NCBI GenBank assembly: GCA_031308135.1
Contig: JAHLJT010008446.1
Location: forward strand, 166,024,241-166,088,240
Direction of reading: 5' to 3'
Origin: Acheta domesticus
Taxonomy: Eukaryota > Arthropoda > Insecta > Orthoptera > Gryllidae
Length of the DNA stretch: 64,000 nucleotides
Under the pieces are notes generated by a model, which was not told where the DNA came from, searched no databases, and saw only the letters and a program-made list of their open reading frames with translations. Below are positions 22,987 through 33,068 of this stretch, one piece after another. The first letter of the stretch is position 1. Each line of letters starts with the position of its first letter. Position numbers and translations under genes: made by a program.

Positions 22987-23509
22987 TTGAGGAGACCATT
23001 TTCAACGAGGCAGTTCCATGAGAAGAAGCAGGTAATTGAAAACGTTATGCCAACACCAGCCTTAGCACAATTACAGCAGATAACAAAAAAATTCACGAGA
23101 CATTTCACTTGCTCTGCCTACGAAAAATATCAATGTCTAGCTGGCAGTGAAAGACTGAATTGTTTGTTTTGTTGGTCTTGTTTGCTCTTTGGTCAAGATC
23201 AGAATACCTCATGGACAAAATCGGGATATAAAAATTTAGGAAGTTTCACAAAAGCAGCAACTGCACACGAACTGTCAGTAGGACACATCAGAGCTTCGTA
23301 TCTTTTGGCATCATTCGGGCATGCTCGTATTGAAACGCAATTGGACCAGCAATTTCAAACTGAGATATCTCTCCACAATAAGAAAGTACAACAAAATCGC
23401 GAGCTTCTCAAAAGATTCATAAACGCCGTATGTTTCTTAAGTAAACAGGAATTAGCATTCAGAGGACATGAATCTAGATTGTCACTTAATCGTAGTAATT
23501 ATGTGGAAC
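22987..23509 (+). pseudogene. hAT transposase, N-terminal part with TTF-type zinc finger
   Basis: The open frame from 22987 gives 174 codons of a hAT transposase of the ZMYM1-like group before it is broken by an insertion. The zinc-finger (TTF-type) region lies at about residues 38-100, with FTCSAYEKYQCLAGSERLNC, LFCWSCLLFG and WTKSGYKNLGSFTKA. It would bind the element's ends. A preceding MPTPALAQLQQI stretch is the usual lead-in. The frame resumes in phase at 26906, directly after the insertion and its duplicated target. Confidence 0.85.
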
Positions 23510-26500
23510 CAGAGTTGGGCAAAATACTTAAAAAATGTATTTCAGATACAAAATACAAAATACTACGCCGAAAGTATTTTAGATACCAAATACAAAATAC
23601 TTTCATAGATGTATTTTAGATACAAAATACAAAATAGTATTTTAAAATACTTTTGAAAATACAAAATACAATCAACGGTGTTTTACACATAATAACTTCT
23701 ATTTTTTTCTCTTTTAAATAATCATTCACGTTCAATAAAATATCACATCATATTTAACATTTTATTATTAAAAATATAAAACATTCTTTATACAGAAATA
23801 TTGCAAATGAAATTTTGAACCCATTTCAGGTATCCGTATGGGTCATCCATAAATTACGTAACTCTGAAGGGGGAGAGAGGGGATCTGAGGCAGCGTTACG
23901 CTGCTTTACATAGAGATAGGAAAGTGCTTTACAAGGGGGGAAAGGATTTGAAAATACTCGAAATTTGCGTTACGCAATTTATTTCTAGTCTGAAAGGCAT
24001 CTTGTCCATGCTAAGAGCCGATGGGATACTTGGAGTTTAAAGATCTTACAATGAGTTCTTGGGAGGTGATAGTTTTGGGACAAATATTGCAGGTTATAGA
24101 CAATTAACCAAGATGCTTTTTAGATTTAAAATATGAACTAAATGATGATATATAAAATATATATGATGAATACTGTGGATTTTTACTTTCCCGTATACGT
24201 ACGTATATACGGAAAAATATACGTACTATAGGAAAAGTTATGTAATTCGGCGGAAAATCGATTTCAAGATTTCAAGGGAATACACGTTGAGGTCCCTTGA
24301 TACCGAAAAAGTGTATCTTTTCCAAACGTCCGTCGGTCCGTCCGTCCGTCCTTGAACAACACTAGCGCTTAACTATAGGTGCGATTTCTTCTAAAATGGA
24401 TATACACCGGTCAATCTGCTTCCACTCGAGGCGCCGCGATTTTGGAAAAGTTTCTTCAAAATTTGGGGGTACTTTACATGAAGCCCCCTGGACATCTTCA
24501 AAATTTTCTCAGAAACGGCACCAAATGTTTTCTTTAAATTTCTTTTAAGAATAGAGTAAAAAACACTTATAAAAGTGGCATAGGTCTCATTTTCACGGTT
24601 AACTTTCGAATTTTCGAAAATGCAAAAGTTTGAATTTGTTCGACGTCTTCCTACAACTACAAAATTAAAGATAGAGATTTTTTTTGAAAATTGTTGTAGT
24701 TTTCGCTCAATATTGCGCGAAATATTTGCAATTTTAAAAAATTACAAAAACATAATTTTCTCAAAAACGACGCCAATTTTTTTCTTTAAACTTTTCGTGG
24801 GGATATTGACAAAAGTGCTCTACGAGGTGACATAAACGCCATATTGCTCTATTCTTTTGTTTTTTTCAAAAATTGCGAAAATATAATTTTTTTTACTCGT
24901 CTCTCGTCGTTAATATTTACATTAATGGCGATTTGTTCACATTATTAAATTTACGAGTTCATGTGCTTTAAACAATGACAAGTAAAGTTTCTCCAGAAGT
25001 ACACTGTTTTCTGTGAAAACTAGTTCAAAATTCCGCATTTTCATAAACGCTCAAACGCCATTTTCTCAAAAAATGGCTTCAATTTTTTTCTTCAAATTGT
25101 TCGAATGTATAGTGCAAATTGCGCTCTTTAATATGACGTAAAGTTAATTTTGGGGTATTTTTTTCTCAAAAATTACACAAATGTAAGTTTTTTGAAAGAC
25201 CTTTCACACCTTTAATATGCACGTTACCAGCAGTTTGTAAACACTATTTTATTTGCGAGTTAATGTGCTTTAAATTACTTCAAATGAAGTTTTTCGGAAA
25301 CTCAAAAATTTTCTGTGTTCAAATTTCGCATTTTTAGTAGCACTTAAACATCATTTTTTAAACATTTTTTAAACAAATTTTTGAAATACAATTGTCATTT
25401 CGAGGTTTCACTGTTCTTTAACATTGTAATATTAATATTTCCGTTCTACCATTAGGATACCGAAAAATTAAGAAAATGTAAAAAAAAAAAAAAAAAGTAC
25501 TTTGGGCGGTGACAGATGGTAGCTGGCAGGAGTATGTGGCAATTCCAAAATCCAATTCCGAAGCCGAAGGAAATAGAAAACTAATACGGGAAAGTCTGTG
25601 CCATTCTGTAGCACCACTAGTTAGGTTTTGAAATATGCATTTTAGGTGCCTAAAATAGGTTCTTTCTGCATCTGCTAAGCTTTTTGAATAGGCTCTAATA
25701 AAACTCGAAACTTACAAGAAAACTCACTTTTAGACCTTATTTTTATATTTCTCAAAGATAAGAACATAAATCAATATTACGTAGAATCAGTATTGAATAT
25801 TTTGCGATAATACTATTTATGAACGAGTTTATTTATAGTTAAAATTATTATTAGTAATTTATTGTGTTCTGTATTTTGCCCCACAATAAATTACTAATAC
25901 AGTCTCCAAGTTTTCAAGAGAAAATTAATGTTTCATATCGGTTAAGATCACTTTGCTTTCAGGGAAATTCAATCGCTTTATCTTAGAAACGGAGGCAGCT
26001 TCACTATGAAGTCAGGAAGTAGTGGCGTGGAGACATTTATCGCAAGATCCGGTATACTCATTTCTCGCTCTCTTCAGGCGACAAAATGAGGCAAGTGGAT
26101 AAAAAGGTACAAGGGGACGAATACAATTGGGTTGTTAAAATTAACTTAAAATTAATATCATCCTTGTCTGTTGTGCCAACACAGAAGAAAAAAGGGAAAA
26201 GAAGCCATAGACGAAATTAGGCAAATTAGTCTCATTTTAGGTTTTTAAACGTAAAATAGGCAGAGATAGGCATTAATGTTGAAATAGGCTCTTTTAGGCG
26301 CTGTAAAATTGACGGGTTTTAGTTCAAATAAACCTAAAATGTATATATAAAGTTTCATTTAGAACAAGGTACCCAGGAAAAAATATTTTTTTACCTAAAT
26401 ATACCATAACAAAATACCAAGCTCTTAAAAACACCGCAAGCACAAGTTTTTAATCACTGCGCACAAGCACAGGGCCACGAGGCACACACATGGGCAGCAC

Positions 26501-26898
26501 TCGTTCTGGCATGCGGAGCCTGCTCTCCGAGAAATTGAATCGGAGCTCGCGATTATAGCCACGGTTAAGAATATACCTTACACCGTGACTACAGTGCTCC
26601 TCCATTTATCTCCGGTTTGAACCGACGGAGGGGAAAAAACGTTATCGGAGGAACCGGAGGTCCGGTTGCACCCGTCCACGTGGCAGGACCGTCTCCATTT
26701 ACTGGCCCAATCAATGTTTGTGACGGATTAATAAAAAGTATTTTTGTATTGTGAAAATACAAAATACTATCAGAAAGCATTTTCGATACAAATACAAAAT
26801 ACATGTTTAAATATGTATTTTCGATACAAAATACAAATTACAAAAGTATCGAAAATACGTATTTTAAATACAAGTATTTTCGATACTGCCCAACTCTG
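23510..26898. mobile_element. Non-autonomous hAT element with AAATAC-rich ends
   Basis: The left end CAGAGTTGGGCAAAATACTT and the right end in reverse (CAGAGTTGGGCAGTATCGAA) form terminal inverted repeats. They continue inward as runs of AAATAC/GTATTT words on both sides (23520-23680 and 26735-26890). The 8-bp duplication TGTGGAAC lies at 23502-23509 and 26899-26906. There is no transposase inside. The cargo includes a Helentron-like element at 24185-25620 and AT-rich filler with several AGGC/TAGG words (25620-26300). It interrupts the zinc-finger hAT transposase. Confidence 0.92.
24185..25620 (+). mobile_element. Helentron-like non-autonomous element, copy A
   Basis: It starts ACTTTCCCGTATACG and ends TACGGGAAAGTC, a short hairpin GTGC(9 nt)GCAC, then CACTAG next to T. 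The 5' end is thus repeated in inverted form about 35 bases inside the 3' end. That asymmetric arrangement, a (GTCY)n tetranucleotide tract at about 24331-24353, and T on both sides are features of the INE-1/HINE class of Helentron-derived elements. No open frame of note is present. Interior text has many CAAAATTTTCTCAAAAACGGC-type words in both polarities. It is more diverged than copies B and C. Confidence 0.7.
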
Positions 26899-26905
26899 TG
26901 TGGAA

Positions 26906-28160
26906 CTACTGCACTACACAGCAGAGTATGATTCTCTCCTGAGGACTCATTTGGAAACTTCGACAGTATTCCGCGGGTTATCCCATCGGATACAAAATGA
27001 TCTCATAGATTCCATATCTCATTCACTGTTGCAAGAAATTAAATCTGAAATAGCGAATGCTAATTTTGTCTCTGTGTTGGTAGATGAAACAACAGATGTT
27101 TCCAACACTGCTCACTTTTCAATTGTGTTCCGATATGTTTACGGTGGTGAAACAAAAGAACGGTTTATAGGATATGTAAGTGCGAACCGAAGCGCCGCGG
27201 CGATAGCAGAGCTTATAAGAGAGTACTTGACAGAATTTGACTGCAATAACAAGCTTATAGCTCAGTCGTACGACGGCGCAGCGTCCATGTCTGGAAATGT
27301 GAATGGCGTCCAGACCGTCATAAAACAGACTCATCCTCAGGCAGTTTATATTCATTGCTACGCACATGTATTGAATTTAGTACTTTCACGTAGTGTTAAT
27401 AACATCAGAGAATGTAAAATTTTCTTTAGTAATTTGAGTGGTATTGCTGCCTTCTTCTCACGGTCACCAAAACGAGCAACATTTCTTGACAATTTTCTAC
27501 AAAGACGATTGCCATCTGTGCCCAACTAGATGGAACTATACAGAGCGACTTGTCAACACTATGTATATGCACAGAAATGATCTTCAAAATGTATTCACTA
27601 CTATGCTCAATAACCAAGACGAGGTTGAAAATGATATATTGGCTCCTGTTAATGGTTATTAGTAAATTTTATCTGACTTTTTGTTTTGCTTTTTATTGAG
27701 AACTTTTGATAAAATCTTTTCGTTCTCGGGAATATTGTACAACATTCTCCAAACATAAGCACATGACATCAGTTACTGTAGACAAAAAATTAAAGAAACA
27801 CGAAGAAATATAGCTGATATGAGAAGCGAGTATGAAAGTGTACATTCTGAAACCATAAGAGAAGTTGGCGAAGAATCTAGGAGAGTCAATGTAAATTACA
27901 AGCGACTATATTACGAAATCTTTGATAATGTGGACAAGCAGTTGGAGATTAGATTTCAAGACATTGGAAATTTGCAGTTCTTGGAATTAATATCAAATGA
28001 TATTAGCAAGTATAACACATACAAGAAACAATTTCCCCACAAAGAATTTTCTAGCTTGCTTGGAACTTATGGGAGTAATTTTGATGAAGTAAGATTACGC
28101 AATGAACTTACTGTATTTTATAGCACCGAAGAGTTTCAAGAGAAAAGCCCATATGAACTA
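26906..28160 (+). pseudogene. hAT transposase, central catalytic part, frameshifted
   Basis: The transposase continues in phase from the N-terminal part with LLHYTAEYDSLLRTHLE. The RNase H-like catalytic core shows FVSVLVDETTDVSNTAHFSI (first Asp, about 27066-27120) and SYDGAASMSGNVNGVQTVI (second Asp, about 27265-27325), then HCYAHVLNLVL (His of the hAT core). Frame changes occur at about 27520 (next block PTRWNYTERLVN), at 27660 and in 27730-27790. A further block, 27819-28160 (FSSLLGTYGSNFDEVRLRNE), follows. The coding sequence is then cut by LINE-A at about 28161. Confidence 0.88.
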
Positions 28161-29656
28161 TGGCCGGTTTAGATGAATTTCCGGATTGTTTGTTAAAGAC
28201 GTGCGCGCCAGCCATTATACACCCGTTAACTCACATATTTAATGCATCCTTATGCACCGGAATTTTTCCAGATATTTTTAAAACAGCTAAGATTAAGCCG
28301 CTCTTCAAAAAAGGCAACAAAAATGAAGTTCAAAATTATCGGCCAATTTCTCTTTTGTCAGTTTTTTCAAAAATATTAGAGAGACTTTTTTATGTACGAA
28401 TGGAAACCTTTCTCAATGAACACGACGCGTTTTCAAATTGCCAACATGGATTCCGGAAATCAAAATCTACGGAAACAGCCATTTTTTCTTTTCTTAAGGA
28501 TGTTGCCTCATCATTGGATCTAAACGAAGCAACTATTGGAATATTTTTAGATCTTTCAAAAGCTTTTGACGTCATTGATCATAACATTTTACTTTCAAAA
28601 TTACCTTCGTATGGAATCCGTGGTATTGCTCTAGACTGGCTATGTTCGTACCTTAAACAACGATCTCAGAGAGTAGAAATACCTTACTGGAATGATGGAA
28701 CTTTATGTACACACCTTTCCGGTTCTTTGCCAATTGTACGAGGAGTCCCGCAAGGATCGATTTTAGGCCCTATTCTCTTCCTATTATACGTAAATGACAT
28801 GCCCTTAGCGATTCGAAACGGAAGAACAGTTCTCTTTGCGGATGATACAAATATTCTTTGCAACAAAGAAACCGTAAATAGTACAATATCAGACGTTTCA
28901 AATTGGTTCCGTAATAACAAATTAAAAGTAAATGAAAATAAAACAGTTTCAATGCAGTTTTCCATATCAAATAAAAAATTCTGTACTCCATTGAAAATGA
29001 ACGGTGTGCCATTGACTGATGTTAATGTAACAAAATTTTTAGGTCTATCAATTCAGTCAAACCTCAAATGGAATGCCCACTTAAATGAATTGAACACAAA
29101 ATTAAGCTCATTATGCTACGCGTTCAGAATTCTTTCAAATTCCGTCAGCCTTCATACAGCTCGTTGTGTATATTTTGCCAATGTTCACTCCCGCCTGAGA
29201 TATGGCATAATATTTTGGGGAAACACATCTTATAGTTCACAGACTTTCAGATTACAAAAAAGAATTGTACGAATAATAAGCAAATCCAACCCACGTGATT
29301 CTTGTAAGTCACTCTTTATTAATCTAGGAATTTTACCATTACCTTGTCTCCTGATTTACGAATCAGTAGTTTTTGTCAAAAATGACTTACTTAAGGACGG
29401 GAATATATTTTCAGCAAACGCCGATGTCTATAAGTATAACACACGACGTAGTAATCATATTCACCAGGTGGCAGTATCAACAGCTCACTACAAAAAATTC
29501 ACATACAATTCATGTACATTACTCTACAACACTTTGCCAGAAGACATTAAACGATTAAATTCAATAGAAAAGTTTAAGTCCCAAGTAAAATCTTTTCTGC
29601 TGCATAACTGTTTCTATACAATTCGAGACTATACCGAGCATCAAAAAGGAAAGTAG
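28160..29656 (+). CDS. LINE family A, copy 3: intact reverse transcriptase frame (5'-truncated element)
   Basis: A 498-codon open frame covers the RT and C-terminal part of a jockey/CR1-group LINE. Fingers: ENYRPIS-equivalent VQNYRPISLLSVFSKILER and QHGFRKSKSTETAIFSF. Palm: GIFLDLSKAFDVIDHNILLS, RGVPQGSILGPILFLLYVND and RTVLFADDTNILCN (about residues 220-235). Thumb: VTKFLGLSIQSNLKWNAHLN. C-terminal: LRYGIIFWGNTSY and YNTLPEDIKRLNSIEKFKSQ. The listed ATG is created by the junction with hAT sequence, so it is not the natural start. The endonuclease is missing, hence the copy cannot move alone. It is almost identical to 46.97-49.0 kb, and it sits inside a hAT transposase. Confidence 0.95.
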   Translation: MAGLDEFPDCLLKTCAPAIIHPLTHIFNASLCTGIFPDIFKTAKIKPLFKKGNKNEVQNYRPISLLSVFSKILERLFYVRMETFLNEHDAFSNCQHGFRKSKSTETAIFSFLKDVASSLDLNEATIGIFLDLSKAFDVIDHNILLSKLPSYGIRGIALDWLCSYLKQRSQRVEIPYWNDGTLCTHLSGSLPIVRGVPQGSILGPILFLLYVNDMPLAIRNGRTVLFADDTNILCNKETVNSTISDVSNWFRNNKLKVNENKTVSMQFSISNKKFCTPLKMNGVPLTDVNVTKFLGLSIQSNLKWNAHLNELNTKLSSLCYAFRILSNSVSLHTARCVYFANVHSRLRYGIIFWGNTSYSSQTFRLQKRIVRIISKSNPRDSCKSLFINLGILPLPCLLIYESVVFVKNDLLKDGNIFSANADVYKYNTRRSNHIHQVAVSTAHYKKFTYNSCTLLYNTLPEDIKRLNSIEKFKSQVKSFLLHNCFYTIRDYTEHQKGK

Positions 29657-30200
29657 AATTAATTTTAACAATGAGAGTTAATGTAATTATTTATCATTTG
29701 GACTGTATAATTATAAAGAACCTGTAACAAGTATTGTACCACAGTTTCTGGGTTGATGGCCCCCATCTCGATCAGGTTTTTCGTCCAGTTTCCCTGATCC
29801 TTGAGCAAATGCTGAGATGGTCCCTTGTTTTGCTTCTGGACATAAATGTAACTTCATTATTTGTGCACGTCTTCTGAATTGCAGTGGGAAATATAGTTAT
29901 TCAAATTATTGTTTTTCATATTATCGCGGCAAAAAGTATTATTCTTTCATGAAGAACATGAGGGTTCAGGGCAGAAATTTATAGCTAATTTACCTTTGAA
30001 AATATATTTTATTATATAGGAGCGAATATTTTGTCAACAAAACTCGAAAAAAACTCTCTTTTCTGTATTCAAAATTCGACTAGAATATGGTTTAGGATAG
30101 AGACCACAGAATTATGAAAACGTGCACAAAATTCACTTCTCCCCATAGCTCGTCATACGCAGTTTTTAACTGTTTTTGACGTAAATAAATAAATAAATAA
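28161..30200 (+). mobile_element. LINE family A, copy 3, full extent
   Basis: The insertion runs from GGCCGGTTTAGATG at about 28162 to the (AAAT)n tail at 30183-30200. The 3' UTR (29657-30180) has TTTCCCTGATCC and GCAAATGCTGAGATGG. AACTA occurs just before the 5' end (28156-28160) and at the end of the tail (30200-30204) and may be a short target duplication blurred by the A-rich tail. The hAT coding sequence resumes directly afterwards. Confidence 0.9.
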
Positions 30201-30501
30201 ACTACTGAAATCTTTGAACTCCATGTCGCTATCCACATGCTTTCCACAACTAACGCGCCTTGTATCACTGATTTGTTCTATTCCTGTATCAACAGCATCG
30301 GTAGAAAGATCGTTTTCGGTTCTGAAAAGAATAAAAACTTATGCTCGAAACAGAACAAGTGAAAAGAGATTATCCAATTTAGCCTTATTCTCCATCGAAA
30401 CATCTCTACTGGAGGACATAAGACACACACATTCATTTTTTGAAAAAACTATGCAGCATTTTGCTAGTCATGAAAGGAGAATGAATTTTACATTTCGTTG
30501 A
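30201..30501 (+). pseudogene. hAT transposase, C-terminal dimerisation domain
   Basis: This is the end of the hAT transposase, after the LINE insertion. CSIPVSTASVERSFSVLKRI is the signature of the hAT C-terminal (dimerisation) domain, and RTSEKRLSNLALFSIET follows. The frame closes at TGA 30499-30501. About 250 bases of 3' untranslated sequence then lead to the right terminal repeat at 30752. Confidence 0.9.
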
Positions 30502-30760
30502 TTGCAGCATCATTTGCAGAAAGCGGACTTCATTTTCCTGTTCTGTAAGTTACGATAATTTACTTTTTCTTGCATGAAAATATAGTTTGTGTAAGAGTGA
30601 TGAATTGAATGTTGGAATTTTTTATTTTTTAAATATTGTTTCACGGTTGTGTTAAAAAATCTGTTGCGCGACTACTTTGTATGGGTTGGAGTGGGGGAAT
30701 CTGGTTGGCCGCGAGCAGCTGGGGTATACCAAGTAATCACCGCACGCCCCTGATGTATTG

Positions 30761-30870
30761 TACTCCATTGTTCCAAACATTGCCACTTGGCCATGTAGCT
30801 ACGCTACATAACCATTTTCTCGCATCACACTTTACGTTGCATTGTGAAATCCTGTAGATGTATTTGTATA
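30761..30870. other. No gene recognised
   Basis: Short spacer to the right of the hAT element's target duplication. Confidence 0.3.
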
Positions 30871-30957
30871 TGTAAGGTACATTTGTCGGATGACCTGAAT
30901 ATTTCCGAATCCGAACAGACTGGGCCCCCAATTAGTTCGGAATACCGGGGTTCTACT
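30870..30957 (-). mobile_element. pogo/Tigger-like transposon end
   Basis: Read on the minus strand from 30957, CAGTAGAACCCCGGTATTCC followed by GAACTAATTGGG and GTTCGGATTCGGAAATATTC is the type of terminus found in pogo/Tigger-like elements. TA lies next to the terminus, as expected for the TA target. Only one end is visible. Confidence 0.55.
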
Positions 30958-31610
30958 GTACATGTACGTTTCTTTACAACAGATTGCATTAATCGATACG
31001 CAAGTTGAAGTTGAAAGTAAAATATTTTTTGCTTCATAACTATTTCTATACAATTAGAGATTTTCTAAATTACTGACTTTCAATAGGAAAAACTAATATT
31101 TTCTAACAATGGTTATAATGCATTAATGTACAATTGCGTTGTATAATTTAAAAAAAAACTACTTAGTATGCCTGTGATCTACTTCAGTTTCTCGATCAAT
31201 GACTCCCACGTCGATAAGTTTTTTCTCGTTTCCCTGATCCATTGAGCGAATGCTGAGATGGCCCTTTGTTTTGCTTCAAAACATAAATGTAGCTTCACTG
31301 TGCCTATTGTATTGAGCTCTCGTTTTGCATATTGTAGGAATAGAGCCGGGAGTATAGGTAACTATTTTGTTAGCAATATGCATTAAAAATTCTTCTGCAG
31401 TTTTACCGATGCAAATGTGTAACTCTGGAGCGAAAATGTCTTGTTTTCAAATGAATTTCGCTTTGTTGGAACTTGTGTTCATCATTCAACAATTTAGGAT
31501 TAAAAGGTGGGGAAGGGATTCCAGTGCTCAAGAAAACGTGTGTAGATTGTACTTCTCCCCATACGCCAATTTAGTTTTTACTTCTTTTGACAGAAAAAAT
31601 CATTTCACAC
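30958..31610 (+). pseudogene. LINE family A, copy 4: 3' fragment
   Basis: Only the last coding bases (ACATGTACGTTTCTTTACAA, CATAACTATTTCTATACAAT) and the 3' UTR remain, including TTTCCCTGATCC and GCGAATGCTGAGATGG at about 31230-31262. The end near 31610 corresponds to the poly(A)-like tail of other copies but lacks it. It is about as diverged as copy 1. Confidence 0.8.
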
Positions 31611-31764
31611 CTACGCTGATTCAGTGACCTACGCTGATTCATTTACAGAGTGACAATTTTTTGGAAAAAAACGAGAACACATGGAAAACACTAGAAAATG
31701 CAATGGGAGAAGTTGTATAAAGGTACGGTCCGTCACCACAAAAAGTATACATGAGAGTCTACAT

Positions 31765-31840
31765 CAGGGGTCCTCAAACTTTTTAAACGGGGGGCCAGTT
31801 CACTGTCCCTCAGGCCGTCGGAGGGCCAGATTATATAGTG
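31765..31840 (+). mobile_element. OposCharlie1-like hAT terminus
   Basis: CAGGGGTCCTCAAACTTTTT, then AACGGGGGGCCAGTTCACTG and TCCCTCAGGCCGTCGGAGGG, closely matches my memory of the end of the OC1 (OposCharlie1) hAT family. That family is reported from mammals and from the bug Rhodnius and is thought to have moved horizontally. Only the left end is visible here: the sequence runs into a foldback element at about 31842, and no matching right end was found. Confidence 0.6.
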
Positions 31841-31841
31841 C

Positions 31842-32045
31842 GATTTTTCTAACTCTGCCTCTCAAGCCCCTTTGGCCGATCACACGGCATTTCGCGTCTT
31901 TCTCGGTCCTGCCACTAGATGTCGCATGGTCGCAAGCACTGCTTGATAGGTCGCGATCATGCGATATCTAGCGGCATGACTGAGAAAGACTCGAGGTACC
32001 GTGACGTATTCCATCGTGAAGACAGGCCTTGAGAGGCAGAGTACA
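31842..32045. repeat. Palindromic (foldback) element, copy 2
   Basis: ACTCTGCCTCTCAAG near 31853 is the reverse complement of CTTGAGAGGCAGAGT near 32027-32041. The arms match inward through CGTCTTTCTCGGTC / GACTGAGAAAGAC and CTAGATGTCGCATGGTCGC / GCGATCATGCGATATCTAG. The core is shared with the foldback element at 22141-22410, so the two form one diverged family. Confidence 0.7.
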
Positions 32046-32252
32046 GGCATTGACAGGCCTACCGATAACATACAGTCATAACGCGAGCAGATCCCAAACT
32101 CACGCAGATTGCGCTGGCGAAATGTACAGCATGGTAAAGAGGATAACGCAAATCATCGATATTGCTTTATTAAAAACAATTTTTTTAAAAACACCGATGT
32201 TTTGGCAACAAAATATTGATGTGAAGAAAACATCGAAAGCAAAATATCGATG

Positions 32253-33028
32253 TTTGTCTCTCCACGATTGTCTCTCCACGTGGTTGTCTCTCCACGATTT
32301 CTTTAACTTTTTTGTGTCTCAAATTTCATGTTAAGTAGCATCAGAAGTTCAGTGTCTCTGTCATTCTGGGTGTCTTGCATAGTCTTGTTCGCAATGCTTC
32401 TTGCTACACTTACAATGCCTCTGTTTCCCATTCTTCGGTCAGATTTCATGACCTGCCTCATTAGTGGCTCGTCTTGATGGCTGACTACATTCTTTCCCAT
32501 CCCGGCTATTGCATTGTGCCAGGAGGCTTCAATTTGTCTCAGGCCTCTTCCTCCTTTACGTGACTCAAAAAGTCTATGTACATCAGCTCGGGGGTGGGCA
32601 ACGTGATGCATTGTAAGCAGTTTTCTGGTTTTTCGATCCATGATGCGAATTTCCTGCTCAGTCCAGTCTACAAGTCCGAAACTGTATCCGGCTACGGGCA
32701 CCGCCAAACTACCTATTGCTGATATTTTATTCCTTGAGTTTAGAGCAGACTGCACGACAAGTCTCACGCTTCTGTAATACTCCTTGCGAACTCTCTCTTT
32801 CATTGTGTCGTTCGAGATTGTCTCACATTCTTCGATGCCCAGATATTTGTAAGTTTTACCTGTCTCAAGATCTTGAATCACAGTGTGTCTATCAACTTCA
32901 ATGCTCTCGGACGTGGTGATTTTGCCTCTTTTTAAGTTGGCTTTTGCACACTTGTCAAGACCAAACTTCATGCAGATGTCATTGCTAAAATCATTGATGA
33001 CAGACTGCATTTGGGAGAGAATCGCTTC
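32253..33028 (-). pseudogene. R4/Dong-like LINE, 5'-truncated second copy
   Basis: A 235-residue open frame (32303-33010) repeats the region downstream of the RT active site seen in the longer copy at 33844-34647: FGLDKCAKANLKRGK, KTYKYLGIEECETIS, RIMDRKTRKLLTMHHVAHPR and GGRGLRQIEASWHNAI. The copy starts right after the (CTT)n/(ATT)n tract that ends the longer copy. It is cut at about 32253, where TGTCTCTCCACGAT occurs three times in tandem. There is no catalytic palm and no endonuclease. Confidence 0.85.
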
Positions 33029-33068
33029 ATTCTTCTTCTTCTTCTTCTTCTTCTTATTATTATTATTG
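33029..33068. repeat. (CTT)n-(ATT)n microsatellite at LINE 3' end
   Basis: On the plus strand TTC repeats run from 33029 to about 33053, followed by TTATTATTATTATTG to 33068. Read on the minus strand it is (TAA)n then (AAG)n directly after the 3' end of the longer R4/Dong-like copy. Confidence 0.85.

Larger units (their letters stand above)
21874..30752 (+). mobile_element. hAT transposon (ZMYM-type transposase) carrying nested insertions
   Basis: Terminal inverted repeats CAGTGGCGTGCATTC (left, 21874) and CAGGGGCGTGCGGTG (right end read in reverse, 30752) are flanked by a perfect 8-bp target duplication ATGTATTG at 21866-21873 and 30753-30760, the hallmark of hAT. The transposase is encoded on the plus strand in three blocks: 22987-23509, 26906-28160 and 30201-30501. 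Removing the hAT-type insertion at 23510-26906 and the LINE at about 28161-30200 leaves an element of about 3.4 kb, a normal size for an autonomous hAT. A foldback element at 22141-22410 is a third insertion or an original part of the 5' region. Confidence 0.9.

Noticed and set aside
26580..26720. Harbinger-like end (CTCCATTTA, CCGGTTGCACC words)
   Set aside because: No paired terminal repeat or target duplication was found.
28390..29012. Minus-strand open frames inside the LINE-A copies
   Set aside because: They are complementary-strand shadows of the intact RT frame and recur identically in copy 5.
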